Below are positions 52,901 to 62,337 of a stretch of 64,000 bases of DNA, in pieces. The stretch is taken from contig NZ_JAVIWL010000001.1 in NCBI RefSeq assembly GCF_034314045.1, forward strand, positions 2,976,001 to 3,040,000, given 5' to 3'. A program made the translations under genes and the position numbers. The notes beneath the pieces are model-generated. The model made no database searches, was not told the DNA's origin, and saw only the letters and a program-made list of their open reading frames with translations. This stretch comes from Glaciimonas sp. CA11.2. Lineage in GTDB: Bacteria; Pseudomonadota; Gammaproteobacteria; Burkholderiales; Burkholderiaceae_D. Numbering within the stretch: position 1 is the first letter of the stretch; every line of letters starts with the position of its first letter.

Positions 52901-55900
52901 GTAAATCCCCGGAAATGGCATAACTCCACAGTCCTGACTGACCACGCGTATTTTTGATCAATATGCTGGCATCAGCGCGCAGCGCGCTATTGGCATAGAT
53001 AATTGAGTTTGCCAATCGGCCATAAAGCTGGGCATCTGTTTCTGTTGCATTAATCTGGCGTAATATGACTTGGCTGTGGGTCCATGACAAATCAAACACC
53101 CGGTCGGCCAGATGTCGGTCCTGATATTTATCGATCAGCGTGAGACAAACGTCTCTTGTTTCACTGGCACCGGTGACCATATCGATGGTGACGGTTTGTT
53201 CTGCCGCCAGCGTAATCCGATAGCGGATCGCCACCACAGGATCGAGTACTGAACCTTGACTGCCTGACAGCGGATCCTGGTTGAGCATGGCTTGAGGGGC
53301 ATTAATGGAACGGCCGCGACCGATAAATTGCATACGATCTGTTTCGTAGGAAATGATATCGATTTTGGCACCGTGCGCTGCCATTAGATGAAACATCCAT
53401 GGCATTTTTTCATCAATGGAACGGGGCCGCCGGGTGCATAGAATGGCACGCTGATCAGGCAGAATTTCGGTCTGGACGAACAGATTGCTAAAGGCCGGAT
53501 GGGCGCTGTCGGCGGCGGCTGGTGCTAATACGACTTCAGAATAGCTGGTGATATCGATTGAGCGGCGATTACGCGAGCGATTGGTGATGCGGGTGCGCCG
53601 GAGTTCTATATCGTCTTCCGGAGAAACGACGATTTCGGTATGCATCTCGATATCATAGCCCTCGCCCGAATCGCGACGACGGAATTCAGCACGACCTTCG
53701 GAGAAGATGACTTCATAATCCTGTGCCAGTTTGCGGGTTGGTTGGAAAGTGCTAGACCAATAAGTACCACTTATCAGGTCACGGACATAACAGAAGGTTC
53801 CCCAATTGTCGCAGGTAGTATCTTCATGCCAGCGTGAAACGGCTAGATCGCGCCAACGGCTGGCGCCGCCACCGGCATTACTGACCATCACGTGATATCG
53901 ACCATTTGATAGTAACTGGACTTCTGGAATCAGTGTATTCGCACTGCCGAGTATACGAACCGGCATCTCTTGCGTGCTAGCCGCAACAGTGCGAATTTCC
54001 GCTAATTCATGACTGTTTGAGTAGAACGCACTGGCCTTTGGTACGCGCTCGTGCAGCAATAACATGGTGGCTTGAAATAACGGGTCTGAACCAAAGCGCT
54101 GCTGCATGGGCTGATCCAGCAACAGATAGGTTAGGGCCAGTAAACTCATCCCTTGGTGATGCGCCATGAACGACCGAATCAGTGCATGCGACTGACCGCG
54201 GGGAAGTCGTGAGCGTGTATAGTCGACGGCTTCGTACATGCCATATTTTCCCTGGAAGCCGTCCGCTGTCAGTCGTTGCAGGTTCACGCAAGCCTGTTCA
54301 GGTGCGACCATCAATGCCAATACGGATGCGTAAGGGGCAATAACCTGATCGTCCGCTAATCCACGTTTAAGGCCTAATCCGGGCACACCAAACGCACGGT
54401 ATTGGTAGTTCAGGTTGGCGTCGAAAGCGTTGTAACCGGATTCCGAAATTCCCCAAGGCATGCCAATCTGTGCGCCATAGTCGATCTGGCGTTTAACGGC
54501 AGAGCGATAAGTTTGGTCGAGTAGCGTGTTGGCAAACGTCGGCATTACTAACAGTGGCATCAAATATTCGAACATTGAGCCGCTCCATGACAGCAGGATC
54601 GGTGCGCCGCCAGCGGTCGTGAGTTGGCGCCCTAGCGAGAACCAGTTTTCCTGTGGAAGCTGACCCTGCGCAATAGCGACAAAACTGCAAAGACGCGCCT
54701 CCGACGCCAGCAAATCATAATAGCTTGCATCGCGGCGACGTTCACTGACGTTGTAACCAATTGCGAGTAAGTGACTGGCGCGATCGTATAGAAACTCGTA
54801 TTCCATCTGGGCCATTTCCCGCAGTTCGAGCGTCAGCCGTTCAATCGTTTTAATGTACTTGGAGGCACGTTGTGCAGCGACCGCTACGCTGGCATAAATA
54901 TCCGTTAACTGCGCATTTTTCTCTGCAGTACGTATCCCTGATGCGTTGGTTAAGGTCATTAAAACATCGTCGTTTTCAGTCAGTGCAGCAGATACTTTAT
55001 GCTCGGCTTCCTGTAATCGCGTTTCAAGGGATAGCAGATCGCGCAGAGTTGGAATGTGATTGAGGTGCGGCAACTCAGTCATCCTGTGTGCATGTTGCGG
55101 CAACATCATCCACGGCGTTAGCCATGCCAGCGTTGCGCTGGCTTCGCGGCAATGATGCACCAGCGTCCGTGACCACCAACTGATTTCGGAACTTTGGCCA
55201 GCGTGGAGTGCACTCTCGATTGCCAATGCCCCATCAGTTAATCGTTCAAGCATGCGCTGTAATGAATTGAGGCTGATCGGTGGCGATGCGCATGCGCTCG
55301 CTAACTCCAGATGAAACGCAATGCGTTCGTTCGCTGCTTTGTCTTTTGAATCTTCCGCAGCATCGATTGCTTCGCCCAAAATAGAGAGCGTATCCCACAG
55401 TCCCAGCAGCCATTGATGGCCGATGATCGGTTGATCGTTCAATGCATTCAGCCCGGCTTGCAATGTCAGTAGATGGCCAGCCAGATTGCCGCTATCGACC
55501 GTGGAGACATACATCGGTTGAAGTGGTTTGAGATATTGTGTGTCATACCAGTTATAGAAATGGCCCCGATAGCGTTCTAATGTGAGAAGTGTGCGCACGG
55601 TGTTATCGGTGCGTTCCAGCAATTGCGCGATCAGAATGTAGCCAAAATCATGGGCCGCAAGATTAGCCAGTAATGCCATCCCGATATTGGTCGGCGAGGT
55701 TCTGTGCGCAACCACTGCCACCGGCTGCTCCTGAACGTTGTCGGGCGGAAGCCAGTTGTCCTCAGGGCCGACATAGGTTTCAAAAAAAGCCCATGTTTTG
55801 CGCGTCAGGTTACGCAAAAACCGGTATTGCTCTCTCGTCAGTTGTGATTTTGTAGGTTGTTGCGGCAGGCTGATGCGCCACGCGATTGCCGGTCCGATGA

Positions 55901-58900
55901 TCCACAGCACCAGCAAAGGCGCTGCGGTAAATAATGCGCGCGGATAGGTCACGATCACGATGACCGCAATCGCCACGGCCAGCAGCGGTGCCATCCACAT
56001 AGCCCTGAAACTACTGAAGATGTCGTTGGCGCTGTGGCGGCTGATTTCGCTGGAAGGATTCCATTCCAGCATGCGGCGGTGCGATATCAGCATGCGCCAA
56101 ATAGTGCGGAGAATGGCATCAATGCTATAGCACGCTTCATAGGGAAGAAATGCAAGTGTCAGTAAGGCCTGGATCAGGTAATTCACCACGCTATCAAAGA
56201 CAGCTTTTAAGTGTTGCCGTAATAATACGTCTTTGGGTTTGCGCAAGAGATCGAGAATCGAACCAATGATGTACGGTAAAACGATAATCCCGATGACCGT
56301 GACAGTCCAGAAAAGTGGCGCATTGAAGATCGTCCAACCTAAAATAAGCAACAGAAATAGTGCACTCGGAATTAGGCTGCGGCGCAGATTATCGAATATT
56401 TTCCAGTGCGACAAAGTCGATAAAAAGTTGGGTTGGCGTGGTGTCGACTTGTCCGACGCTGGCACGCGTGGCCGTAACCAGCCAGCAATTTGCCAATCGC
56501 CACGGATCCATCGATGGCGACGGCTAACGTCGGTGCCATAGCGGTTGGGATATTCCTCATATAGTTGAATATCCGACAGTAAGCCCGAGCGCGCATAACA
56601 GCCTTCCAGCAAGTCATGACTAAGAATCTGATTCTCGGGAAGGCGGTCAGTCAGCGCATGTTCAAACGCATCGACATCGTAAATGCCTTTGCCGATGAAC
56701 GATCCTTCTTTAAATAAATCCTGGTACACATCGGAGACGGCGCGGGTATAAGGATCGATGCCGGATTCGCCTCCGTACAAACGCGCGTAATAAGAGGTAT
56801 TGCTGCCAGGTAAACTATTGGCGATACGCGGTTGTAAAATAGCATATCCCGCGGTAACCCGATGCAGCGCCGGATCATAAAACGGCGTGTTGAGCGGATG
56901 CGCCATTGCGCCGGAAAGTTGCCATGCAACATCACGCGGTAACAGTGTATCGGTATCCAGCGTGATGACGTATTTGATGTTGGATAGTACTTCGGGCTTG
57001 CCGACAATGCGCATAAAGGAAGAGCGTTCAGCGCCGCGCAGATAAGCGTTTAACTGCGCCAGCTTGCCGCGCTTGCGTTCGTAGCCCATCCAGATATTTT
57101 CTTGTGGATTCCAACGCCTTGGACGATGAAAGAGGAAGAAAGTATTGTGGGTTTGCGGGTTATATTTCTCGTTGAGTTCATTGATGCGTTGTTCGGCAAT
57201 TTGCAGCAGTAACGTATCTTCTGGCTGGCTTTCAGTAGATGCATCACGGAAATCAGTCAGCAGGCAAAAATGCAAATGTGGATCACGATTTGCCAAAAAA
57301 CGTACTTCTAATGCTTCACATAAATCGTCGACACCCTCAGCATGCATTAACATGCTGGGCACGGCGACTAAGGTTCTGGCTTCTCCCGGAATTCCCTCCG
57401 AAAAATCCATGCGAGGAAGCCTTTGTGGCTTGGCGAGTAAGGTCGCCAGCCAGTTCACTAAAGCCAACGCAAGATGGCTGGTGGCGATGAGCGCCAGTAC
57501 GGCGATGATTGGCAGCTCCCACTTTCTGGCGTGAAGCGGGTAAGCATAAATATAGACGTGGTACAACAAACCGGCGGTCAGGAGCGTCGTGAGGATGGCA
57601 ATTCCGCCAAGATACATGCGCAACGGCATGCGACTGGCCGATTTACGAAAGCGATCAAGGCCATGGCGGCGGACGGCAGCGATTTTTTCGATTTGCAGCA
57701 GACCTTCATCAATCAGGTAATAGCCGATGTGCGCTTTACGTGGGTCGATATTACCAACGTAATTGTTATTCTCTGTTCGATTTGAGCTTTCTGGACTATC
57801 TTCGCTACTGGACAAGCGGGCGGCCGCTTCCTGAGCCAGTGCCACCGCTTGTTGCGCCACTTCGAACTCGGTCAGATGTGAGTGTTTGGCAATATGTTCA
57901 ACGCTATGGCGGTATTGATCCCGGGTGCCGAAATCCATTTTTCCATACACTTCTAGTGGATCAGTTTGCAGGGTCTGTTCCACGATACTCATGGTCTCGA
58001 AAAATTCACGCCAGTTCATCGTAGCCAGAAAGCGTAGGCTGCCGATGCTGTTACTAATCGATACCTGATCGGCGGCTTGTTGCTGTATTTCGGTTAGCAC
58101 CAGTTGTTCGACGGTATCGCCGGATTGCAAAAGACGTTGTTCTATCCACGTTAGCGGCAATGCCAGCGCCGGTCCCTGACCTTGCAGGCGGCGCGCTAGT
58201 TCCGCCACAAACGATCCCACCATCGGGGGATCTGAGCGGGCCATGTCGGCGATCACCAGAATCAGGCTACTAGGATCGGTCTCGACTACTTCTGTCATTT
58301 GGTCGGCCCACGAATCAGCCAGATTACGGTGCTGGCTTCCGATGGCGAGGCGCGCCGCGACGCGCCGCAGATTATCAATGAGCGCCAATCGAAGCATGAT
58401 GGGAATCGCCCACAATTCGCCCATTTTAAGCGGCATGATTTTTTGATAGGCGGCGACAAAGCGACTTAAATTTTCAGGATCGACGCGGGCATCACCGTGA
58501 GAAATTGTTTCTAAGGCAATATCATAGACGCGCGGAAATCCTGCCGATGATCCTTTTAACAGGCGCGGCAATTCCATACTGTAGTTTTTGGGGAGATGGC
58601 GTTTGGCGGTGCGTATTTGTTCTTCGATTAAATAAAAATTATCCAGTAGCCATTCTGCTGCTGGCGTGATCTGGCGTTTGCTCTTAACGGATTCAATCAG
58701 CAGATTGCAGGCGTACATTAAAACGCGCTCGTTGTCGGCCAGACGCGGCAGCAGTTGATCGGGAGTCATCTGAAGATTGATCTGATGATCAGTGGCGAGT
58801 AGTTTGCCATGCTGTTCCATTTGTAACGCACTGAATAATTCCGCACGTAAAGGTCGTTCGTCGGCGGTTTTGGATAGGGTGGCGTTGGTGCCGAAGCGAT

Positions 58901-58961
58901 CCGTAAAATGACGGACATGCTGCTCCAGTCTATCTAGCAAGTTGTTGAAATATGCTTTCAA
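49974..58961 (-). CDS. ndvB: Cyclic beta-1,2-glucan synthase (NdvB/Cgs type)
   Basis: A 2995-residue inner-membrane enzyme, near the size of NdvB/Cgs of rhizobia and Brucella (about 2830-2870) or slightly longer. It builds beta-1,2-glucan on itself from UDP-glucose, trims it by phosphorolysis, closes the ring and releases it to the periplasm. Order: an N-terminal region with membrane helices near residues 440-500; a GT84 domain with the metal-binding TLDTDTLLPRDVAW, then EGSFIGKGIYDVDAF and RHRWIRGDWQI; more helices at about 870-1030; a glycoamylase-like domain (HHQGMSLLAL); and two carbohydrate-binding plus GH94 modules ending with QLQDVMALVH, GSCDWNDGMDKVG and GHGRGESVWLG-type phosphorylase motifs. 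The start is TTG, with AAGGA upstream. One gene, no frameshift. Confidence 0.95.
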   Translation of the reverse strand: MKAYFNNLLDRLEQHVRHFTDRFGTNATLSKTADERPLRAELFSALQMEQHGKLLATDHQINLQMTPDQLLPRLADNERVLMYACNLLIESVKSKRQITPAAEWLLDNFYLIEEQIRTAKRHLPKNYSMELPRLLKGSSAGFPRVYDIALETISHGDARVDPENLSRFVAAYQKIMPLKMGELWAIPIMLRLALIDNLRRVAARLAIGSQHRNLADSWADQMTEVVETDPSSLILVIADMARSDPPMVGSFVAELARRLQGQGPALALPLTWIEQRLLQSGDTVEQLVLTEIQQQAADQVSISNSIGSLRFLATMNWREFFETMSIVEQTLQTDPLEVYGKMDFGTRDQYRHSVEHIAKHSHLTEFEVAQQAVALAQEAAARLSSSEDSPESSNRTENNNYVGNIDPRKAHIGYYLIDEGLLQIEKIAAVRRHGLDRFRKSASRMPLRMYLGGIAILTTLLTAGLLYHVYIYAYPLHARKWELPIIAVLALIATSHLALALVNWLATLLAKPQRLPRMDFSEGIPGEARTLVAVPSMLMHAEGVDDLCEALEVRFLANRDPHLHFCLLTDFRDASTESQPEDTLLLQIAEQRINELNEKYNPQTHNTFFLFHRPRRWNPQENIWMGYERKRGKLAQLNAYLRGAERSSFMRIVGKPEVLSNIKYVITLDTDTLLPRDVAWQLSGAMAHPLNTPFYDPALHRVTAGYAILQPRIANSLPGSNTSYYARLYGGESGIDPYTRAVSDVYQDLFKEGSFIGKGIYDVDAFEHALTDRLPENQILSHDLLEGCYARSGLLSDIQLYEEYPNRYGTDVSRRHRWIRGDWQIAGWLRPRVPASDKSTPRQPNFLSTLSHWKIFDNLRRSLIPSALFLLLILGWTIFNAPLFWTVTVIGIIVLPYIIGSILDLLRKPKDVLLRQHLKAVFDSVVNYLIQALLTLAFLPYEACYSIDAILRTIWRMLISHRRMLEWNPSSEISRHSANDIFSSFRAMWMAPLLAVAIAVIVIVTYPRALFTAAPLLVLWIIGPAIAWRISLPQQPTKSQLTREQYRFLRNLTRKTWAFFETYVGPEDNWLPPDNVQEQPVAVVAHRTSPTNIGMALLANLAAHDFGYILIAQLLERTDNTVRTLLTLERYRGHFYNWYDTQYLKPLQPMYVSTVDSGNLAGHLLTLQAGLNALNDQPIIGHQWLLGLWDTLSILGEAIDAAEDSKDKAANERIAFHLELASACASPPISLNSLQRMLERLTDGALAIESALHAGQSSEISWWSRTLVHHCREASATLAWLTPWMMLPQHAHRMTELPHLNHIPTLRDLLSLETRLQEAEHKVSAALTENDDVLMTLTNASGIRTAEKNAQLTDIYASVAVAAQRASKYIKTIERLTLELREMAQMEYEFLYDRASHLLAIGYNVSERRRDASYYDLLASEARLCSFVAIAQGQLPQENWFSLGRQLTTAGGAPILLSWSGSMFEYLMPLLVMPTFANTLLDQTYRSAVKRQIDYGAQIGMPWGISESGYNAFDANLNYQYRAFGVPGLGLKRGLADDQVIAPYASVLALMVAPEQACVNLQRLTADGFQGKYGMYEAVDYTRSRLPRGQSHALIRSFMAHHQGMSLLALTYLLLDQPMQQRFGSDPLFQATMLLLHERVPKASAFYSNSHELAEIRTVAASTQEMPVRILGSANTLIPEVQLLSNGRYHVMVSNAGGGASRWRDLAVSRWHEDTTCDNWGTFCYVRDLISGTYWSSTFQPTRKLAQDYEVIFSEGRAEFRRRDSGEGYDIEMHTEIVVSPEDDIELRRTRITNRSRNRRSIDITSYSEVVLAPAAADSAHPAFSNLFVQTEILPDQRAILCTRRPRSIDEKMPWMFHLMAAHGAKIDIISYETDRMQFIGRGRSINAPQAMLNQDPLSGSQGSVLDPVVAIRYRITLAAEQTVTIDMVTGASETRDVCLTLIDKYQDRHLADRVFDLSWTHSQVILRQINATETDAQLYGRLANSIIYANSALRADASILIKNTRGQSGLWSYAISGDLPIVLLQIKDVANIELVRQLVQAHSYWRLKGLAVDLVIWNEDHAGYRQLLQDQIMGLIAAGIEGHVIDRPGGIFVRPGDQIANEDRILLHSVARIVLTDSGGTLAEQINRRSVIESRVPRLTASRSPAAQSVSRSDNTNQSVSPLIQRSDLILTNPYGGFTPDGREYMITTGEKQQTPAPWVNVLANAEFGTIVSENGIAYTWGENAHEFRLTPWHNDPVSASSGEAFFLRDEETTEYWSPTPLLSTNSSSHGAANQLSTPYVTRHGFGYSVFEHIENGIASALWVYVATDDSVKFSVLKLRNDSGRTRKLSATGYVEWVLGDLREKSMMHVVTEVDPNSGAIFAQNAYNTEFNQRVAFFDVDDPNRTLTGDRTEFLGRNGSLQQPQALERTHLSGKVGAGLDPCAALQVPFTLADGENRQLVFMLGLSKNGSADGSALVRKLRGTAAAQSVLDAVHRYWDQTLGAVQIDTPDPALNVLTNGWLIYQTIACRLWARSGYYQSGGAFGFRDQLQDVMALVHTQPHLLRAHLLLCAAHQFVEGDVLHWWHPPSDRGVRTKCSDDFLWLPLATCRYIIATGDTNILDEVVPFIEGRLVGDNEDSYYDLPTRSSKSASLYQHCTRAITHGLRFGSHGLPLIGSCDWNDGMDKVGEHGRGESVWLGWFLYDVLTVFSGIAMQHGDTAFSDLCTSEAQKLQTNIETNAWDGNWYRRAYFDDGTPLGSVSNPECQIDAISQSWAVISAAGNPERSQKAMDAVDQRLVRRDAGLIQLLDPPFDKSPLNPGYIRGYAPGVRENGGQYTHAAIWTVMAFATLGDHRRAWELLALINPINHGQSAEKIAIYKVEPYVISADVYGVAPHIGRGGWSWYTGSSGWMYRLITESLLGLKLEKDQLSFNPCMPAEWSTFSMRYRYGSTPYQISITQHQDGEAAVSIDGMLHQGSAFTLADDQKEHVVDIRIVRAAAALSNNDGNTTDDVAT

Positions 58962-59561
58962 TTCAGTGATCCTTTCTGAATATTCTGGATGCTACAAGGG
59001 ACTCTTTTGCCTCTGCTGTTGCGGCCACAGCGCTAGATTGTGCAGAGTAGTTATGGTACTTTGTTATTTTAAAAGCAACTAAAATGAAGGAATTTTATCA
59101 TCGCTGTTGCCTGATCTTGTACGTGGTTTAACGGATTTTGTTGTCTGAAGTAGTAGATGCCAGTAATGTGATTTTTTTAGCAGTTAATGAAAGTAATTGC
59201 TTAAATTGCACTAATAAGTATGGCGAATAATATATTGCGTATATAGCAAACAATCCCAAGAACTCGGGACATGATGAGATGCACGATCAAAATTGTCGGC
59301 TTATTGTGGTTACAAAAAGACCTTTAAAAGTGGTCTTAATGACCATAATCCTACAGGTATTAAAAAGTAAAGCAAGATGACATTTTGCTCAACAGGATGA
59401 AGAATGGCTAGACTTGACGCGAGAAGTTCGGGATATAACACGTTGAGTGACTGGTCAACGCTGATACGCTAGTTGCCTCGTGCGGAAATGTTTTGAAGGA
59501 TTGCCTGAATTACCGACGATCCACGACCAATGCCCGATGAGGCTTTAGTGGCAGTGTAATA
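58962..59561. other. Intergenic region upstream of ndvB
   Basis: About 600 bp with no credible gene on either strand. The part nearest ndvB is AT-rich and should hold its promoter; no clear -35/-10 pair stands out. A 12-bp word TTGCCTGAATTA at 59501 recurs at 59623. Confidence 0.4.
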
Positions 59562-59602
59562 TGAAAATAGGCGCTCAACCTGATGTTGAGCGCCTATTTT
59601 TT
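59562..59602 (-). terminator. Terminator after pepA
   Basis: AAAATAGGCGCTCAAC and GTTGAGCGCCTATTTT form a perfect 16-bp stem with a 5-base loop, flanked by A/T runs on both sides, 53 bp after the pepA stop. It can work in both directions. Confidence 0.85.
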
Positions 59603-59605
59603 CTT

Positions 59606-59627
59606 GGCAACATTTTTCAATGTTGCC
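59606..59627. terminator. Second hairpin after pepA
   Basis: GGCAACATT and AATGTTGCC form a perfect 9-bp stem with loop TTTC, between the pepA stop and the main terminator. It may add to 3'-end protection. Confidence 0.5.
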
Positions 59628-59654
59628 TGAATTAATTCCTTTCGGTAATTAACT

Positions 59655-61166
59655 TTATTTGGCTAACGCTGCCCGATTTATCAGGAAGTTGGTCAGCAGA
59701 GGCACCGGACGGCCGGTTGCGCCCTTAGCAGCGCCACCTTTCCATGCAGTTCCAGCGATATCCAAATGCGCCCAAGTGTACTTTTTGGTATAGCGCTCCA
59801 AAAAGCAAGCCGCCGTGATACTGCCACCAGCTGAGCCGCCGATATTTGCCATATCGGCAAAGTTCGACTTTAATTGCTCTTGGTAACTGTCTTCAATCGG
59901 CATACGCCACGCCGTGTCGCCGGTCGCTTTACCTGCGCTTAACAATTCATTTGCCAATATATCATGTGCATCGTCGTGGCGCGTGAACAAGCCGGAGTTA
60001 TGATGACCAAGTGCAGTCACGCAAGCGCCTGTCAAGGTGGCAATATCGACTACCGCGGCTGGTTTGAAACGTTCGACGTAGGTCAACGCATCGCATAAGA
60101 CCAGACGGCCTTCAGCATCGGTATTGAGTACTTCGATGGTTTGGCCGGACATTGACGTGACGACGTCGCCCGGTTTGGTCGCACTGCCAGAAGGCATGTT
60201 TTCGGTCGCGGCAATGACCCCGATCACGTTTAATTTGAGCTTCATCTCAGAAATGGCGCGCAATGTGCCCAATACCGTGGCTGCACCGCACATGTCGTAT
60301 TTCATTTCATCCATGCTCAAACCAGCTTTGAGTGAAATCCCGCCAGAGTCAAATGTCACGCCTTTACCAACCAAAACGACTGGTGCATCTTTAACCTTGC
60401 CGCCGAGATGTTTCAGCACAATGAACTTGGGTGGCTGATCACTCCCGCGTGCGACTGACAGAAAACTACCCATTTTGAGGGCTTCCAGCTGTTTACGGTC
60501 GAGTACTTCGACTTCAAGCTTGAACTCTTTTGCCAATTTCTTGGCAGTGTTAGCGAGATAGGTCGGTGTGCAAAAGTTGCCGGGCAGGTTGCCCAGGTCT
60601 TTGGTCAGATCAGTGCCGTTAGCAAGCGCGACAGCTTGGGCTAGTGCCTCTTTAGCGGCTGTTAGTTGGACAGCGGTCGCAAGAAACGCGAATTTCTTCA
60701 CGCCCGTTGGGGTGGACTCTTTCTTACTTTTCAATCCGTCACAACGATAGTCGTTGTCGCGTAGCGCTTGAACCGTGGTGCGAATACCCCACGCTTGATT
60801 ACGCTCTTTAATACTTGTGTAAGGCAACGCAATGACCGCATCGTTCGCACCGAGAGTTGATGCTACCCGTGCAACGCATAGCGCAGCCATGGAAATAACT
60901 TTGTCGGAGATATCGCCTTCAGGTCCTAATCCGATGAGTAAAACGCGCTCGGTAGCGGTGCCATTGATTTTACGTAAAAGTAACGTTGAGCCGGGTTTGC
61001 CGGAAATATCGCCAGACTTTAGCGCAGCAGTAATTTCTCCACTTTTGTCAAGTGCTTGTGCTTGTGGTGTTAGTTTTTTGTTTTCGAAGACCCCGACTAC
61101 GATACAGCCGGATTTGAGTGTGGCAATTGAGGTTTTTGCGTCGTGTGTTTTTATGCTAAAGTCCAT
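59655..61166 (-). CDS. pepA: Leucyl aminopeptidase PepA
   Basis: A 503-residue M17 leucyl aminopeptidase, a hexameric two-metal enzyme that removes N-terminal residues; in E. coli it also binds DNA in Xer recombination and carAB control. The catalytic domain has [32 protein letters not shown] and the signature [14 protein letters not shown], with the metal ligands Lys, Asp and Glu. AAGGAG precedes the ATG, and a TATAAT box reads toward it from 61195. It is divergent from lptF with 37 bp between, a layout that is conserved in many betaproteobacteria and gammaproteobacteria. Confidence 0.97.
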   Translation of the reverse strand: MDFSIKTHDAKTSIATLKSGCIVVGVFENKKLTPQAQALDKSGEITAALKSGDISGKPGSTLLLRKINGTATERVLLIGLGPEGDISDKVISMAALCVARVASTLGANDAVIALPYTSIKERNQAWGIRTTVQALRDNDYRCDGLKSKKESTPTGVKKFAFLATAVQLTAAKEALAQAVALANGTDLTKDLGNLPGNFCTPTYLANTAKKLAKEFKLEVEVLDRKQLEALKMGSFLSVARGSDQPPKFIVLKHLGGKVKDAPVVLVGKGVTFDSGGISLKAGLSMDEMKYDMCGAATVLGTLRAISEMKLKLNVIGVIAATENMPSGSATKPGDVVTSMSGQTIEVLNTDAEGRLVLCDALTYVERFKPAAVVDIATLTGACVTALGHHNSGLFTRHDDAHDILANELLSAGKATGDTAWRMPIEDSYQEQLKSNFADMANIGGSAGGSITAACFLERYTKKYTWAHLDIAGTAWKGGAAKGATGRPVPLLTNFLINRAALAK

Positions 61167-61189
61167 CAGTTACTCCTTATCGATCCTCA

Positions 61190-61197
61190 ATTATAGT
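61190..61197. promoter_or_regulatory. Overlapping divergent -10 boxes of pepA and lptF
   Basis: The 8 bp ATTATAGT reads TATAAT (61195 to 61190) toward pepA and TATAGT (61192-61197) toward lptF. The lptF box ends 6 bp before its ATG, so the transcript could begin at or next to the start codon. The -35 regions are weak on both sides. Confidence 0.45.
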
Positions 61198-61203
61198 CCC
61201 CCC

Positions 61204-62337
61204 ATGATTTTTCAGCGCGCTCTTCGACGCGAATTGTTGAGTACGGCAGGCGCCGTGTTCACCACGCTCTTCACAATAACCATCACCGTCATGTTGATCA
61301 AGATTCTTGGACAAGCGGCTGGTGGCCAAATCGCATCCGCAGATGTCATTGCTCTGATCGGCTTTCAGGCGCTAAATTATTTGCCGATCATATTGATTTT
61401 AACTGGCTATATTTCTGTGCTTCTCGTGGTTACCCGCAGTTATCAGGACTCAGAAATGGTGGTCTGGTTTGCATCTGGCCTCAGTTTAACGCGCTGGATT
61501 AAGCCGGTATTGCTGTTTGGCTTGCCGATTGTCGTCTTGACGGCTCTTCTCAGTTTCGTCGCGACACCGTGGGCTAACACGCAAAGCGCAGAGTATCGGG
61601 AGCGCTTCGAGAAACGCGAGGACTTATCGAAAGTCTCTCCCGGCAAGTTTCAGGAGTCATCGACCGGCAATCGTATTTTCTTCGTTGAGGGATTTTCCGG
61701 AGATAGTAATAAAGTTAAAAACGTTTTTATTAACACCCAGACTGAGGGCAAGAACAGTATCGTCATTGCTAAAGAGGGCACGATTGAGCAAGATAAAAAG
61801 GGCGATAAATTTCTGACTTTGTCTCAGGGTCGTCGGTATGACAGCGTCAGTACGCAGAGCGATTTCCGTATTATGGAGTTTGAGCGCTACGGGACGCTGG
61901 TCGCCAGTGAATCGCAGGCATTAAGTGGTGATAAGTCGTCACGCGCTTTGCCGACCATAGCGCTACTGAAAACCCCGAATAATTTTAATATGGGTGAATT
62001 GCTTTGGCGGATGTCGTTGCCGATGATGGCTTTGTGCTTGATGTTACTAGCGATTCCATTGAGTTTTGTGAATCCCCGCGTCGGCCGTTCTGCCAGCCTG
62101 ATCATCGCACTCTTACTATTTGTAACGTACAGCAATATGGTAAGTTTTTTCCAGGCCACCGTAGTACAAGGGCGATTATCGTTCCTGACGGCCTTATGGC
62201 CGGTGCATGTGGTGGTTTTAGGGCTGATTTTGTTCCTGTTCTCGTGGCGCCTCAAGGTGAATAGTCGCTACCATCCTTTAGTTGTCTGGTCGGCGATCAA
62301 GCACGCTCGTATCCTTAAGAAATCGGCGGCGTCATGA
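61204..62337 (+). CDS. lptF: LPS export permease LptF
   Basis: A 377-residue LptF, one of the two inner-membrane subunits of the LptB2FG exporter that lifts LPS from the inner membrane to LptC and the periplasmic bridge. MIFQRALRRELLSTAGAVFT is the family start; six helices in two groups of three flank the periplasmic beta-jellyroll (KVKNVFINTQTEGKNS region), and the late PLSFVNPRVGRSASLII is typical. No Shine-Dalgarno sequence precedes the ATG: the bases are CCCCCC. Its end overlaps lptG by 4 bp (ATGA). It is essential in most Gram-negative bacteria. Confidence 0.95.
   Translation: MIFQRALRRELLSTAGAVFTTLFTITITVMLIKILGQAAGGQIASADVIALIGFQALNYLPIILILTGYISVLLVVTRSYQDSEMVVWFASGLSLTRWIKPVLLFGLPIVVLTALLSFVATPWANTQSAEYRERFEKREDLSKVSPGKFQESSTGNRIFFVEGFSGDSNKVKNVFINTQTEGKNSIVIAKEGTIEQDKKGDKFLTLSQGRRYDSVSTQSDFRIMEFERYGTLVASESQALSGDKSSRALPTIALLKTPNNFNMGELLWRMSLPMMALCLMLLAIPLSFVNPRVGRSASLIIALLLFVTYSNMVSFFQATVVQGRLSFLTALWPVHVVVLGLILFLFSWRLKVNSRYHPLVVWSAIKHARILKKSAAS

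Noticed and set aside
59501..59634. 12-bp direct repeat TTGCCTGAATTA at 59501 and 59623
   Set aside because: No inverted repeat ends or coding content between the copies; the second copy is partly the arm of a hairpin, so it is more likely chance than an element.
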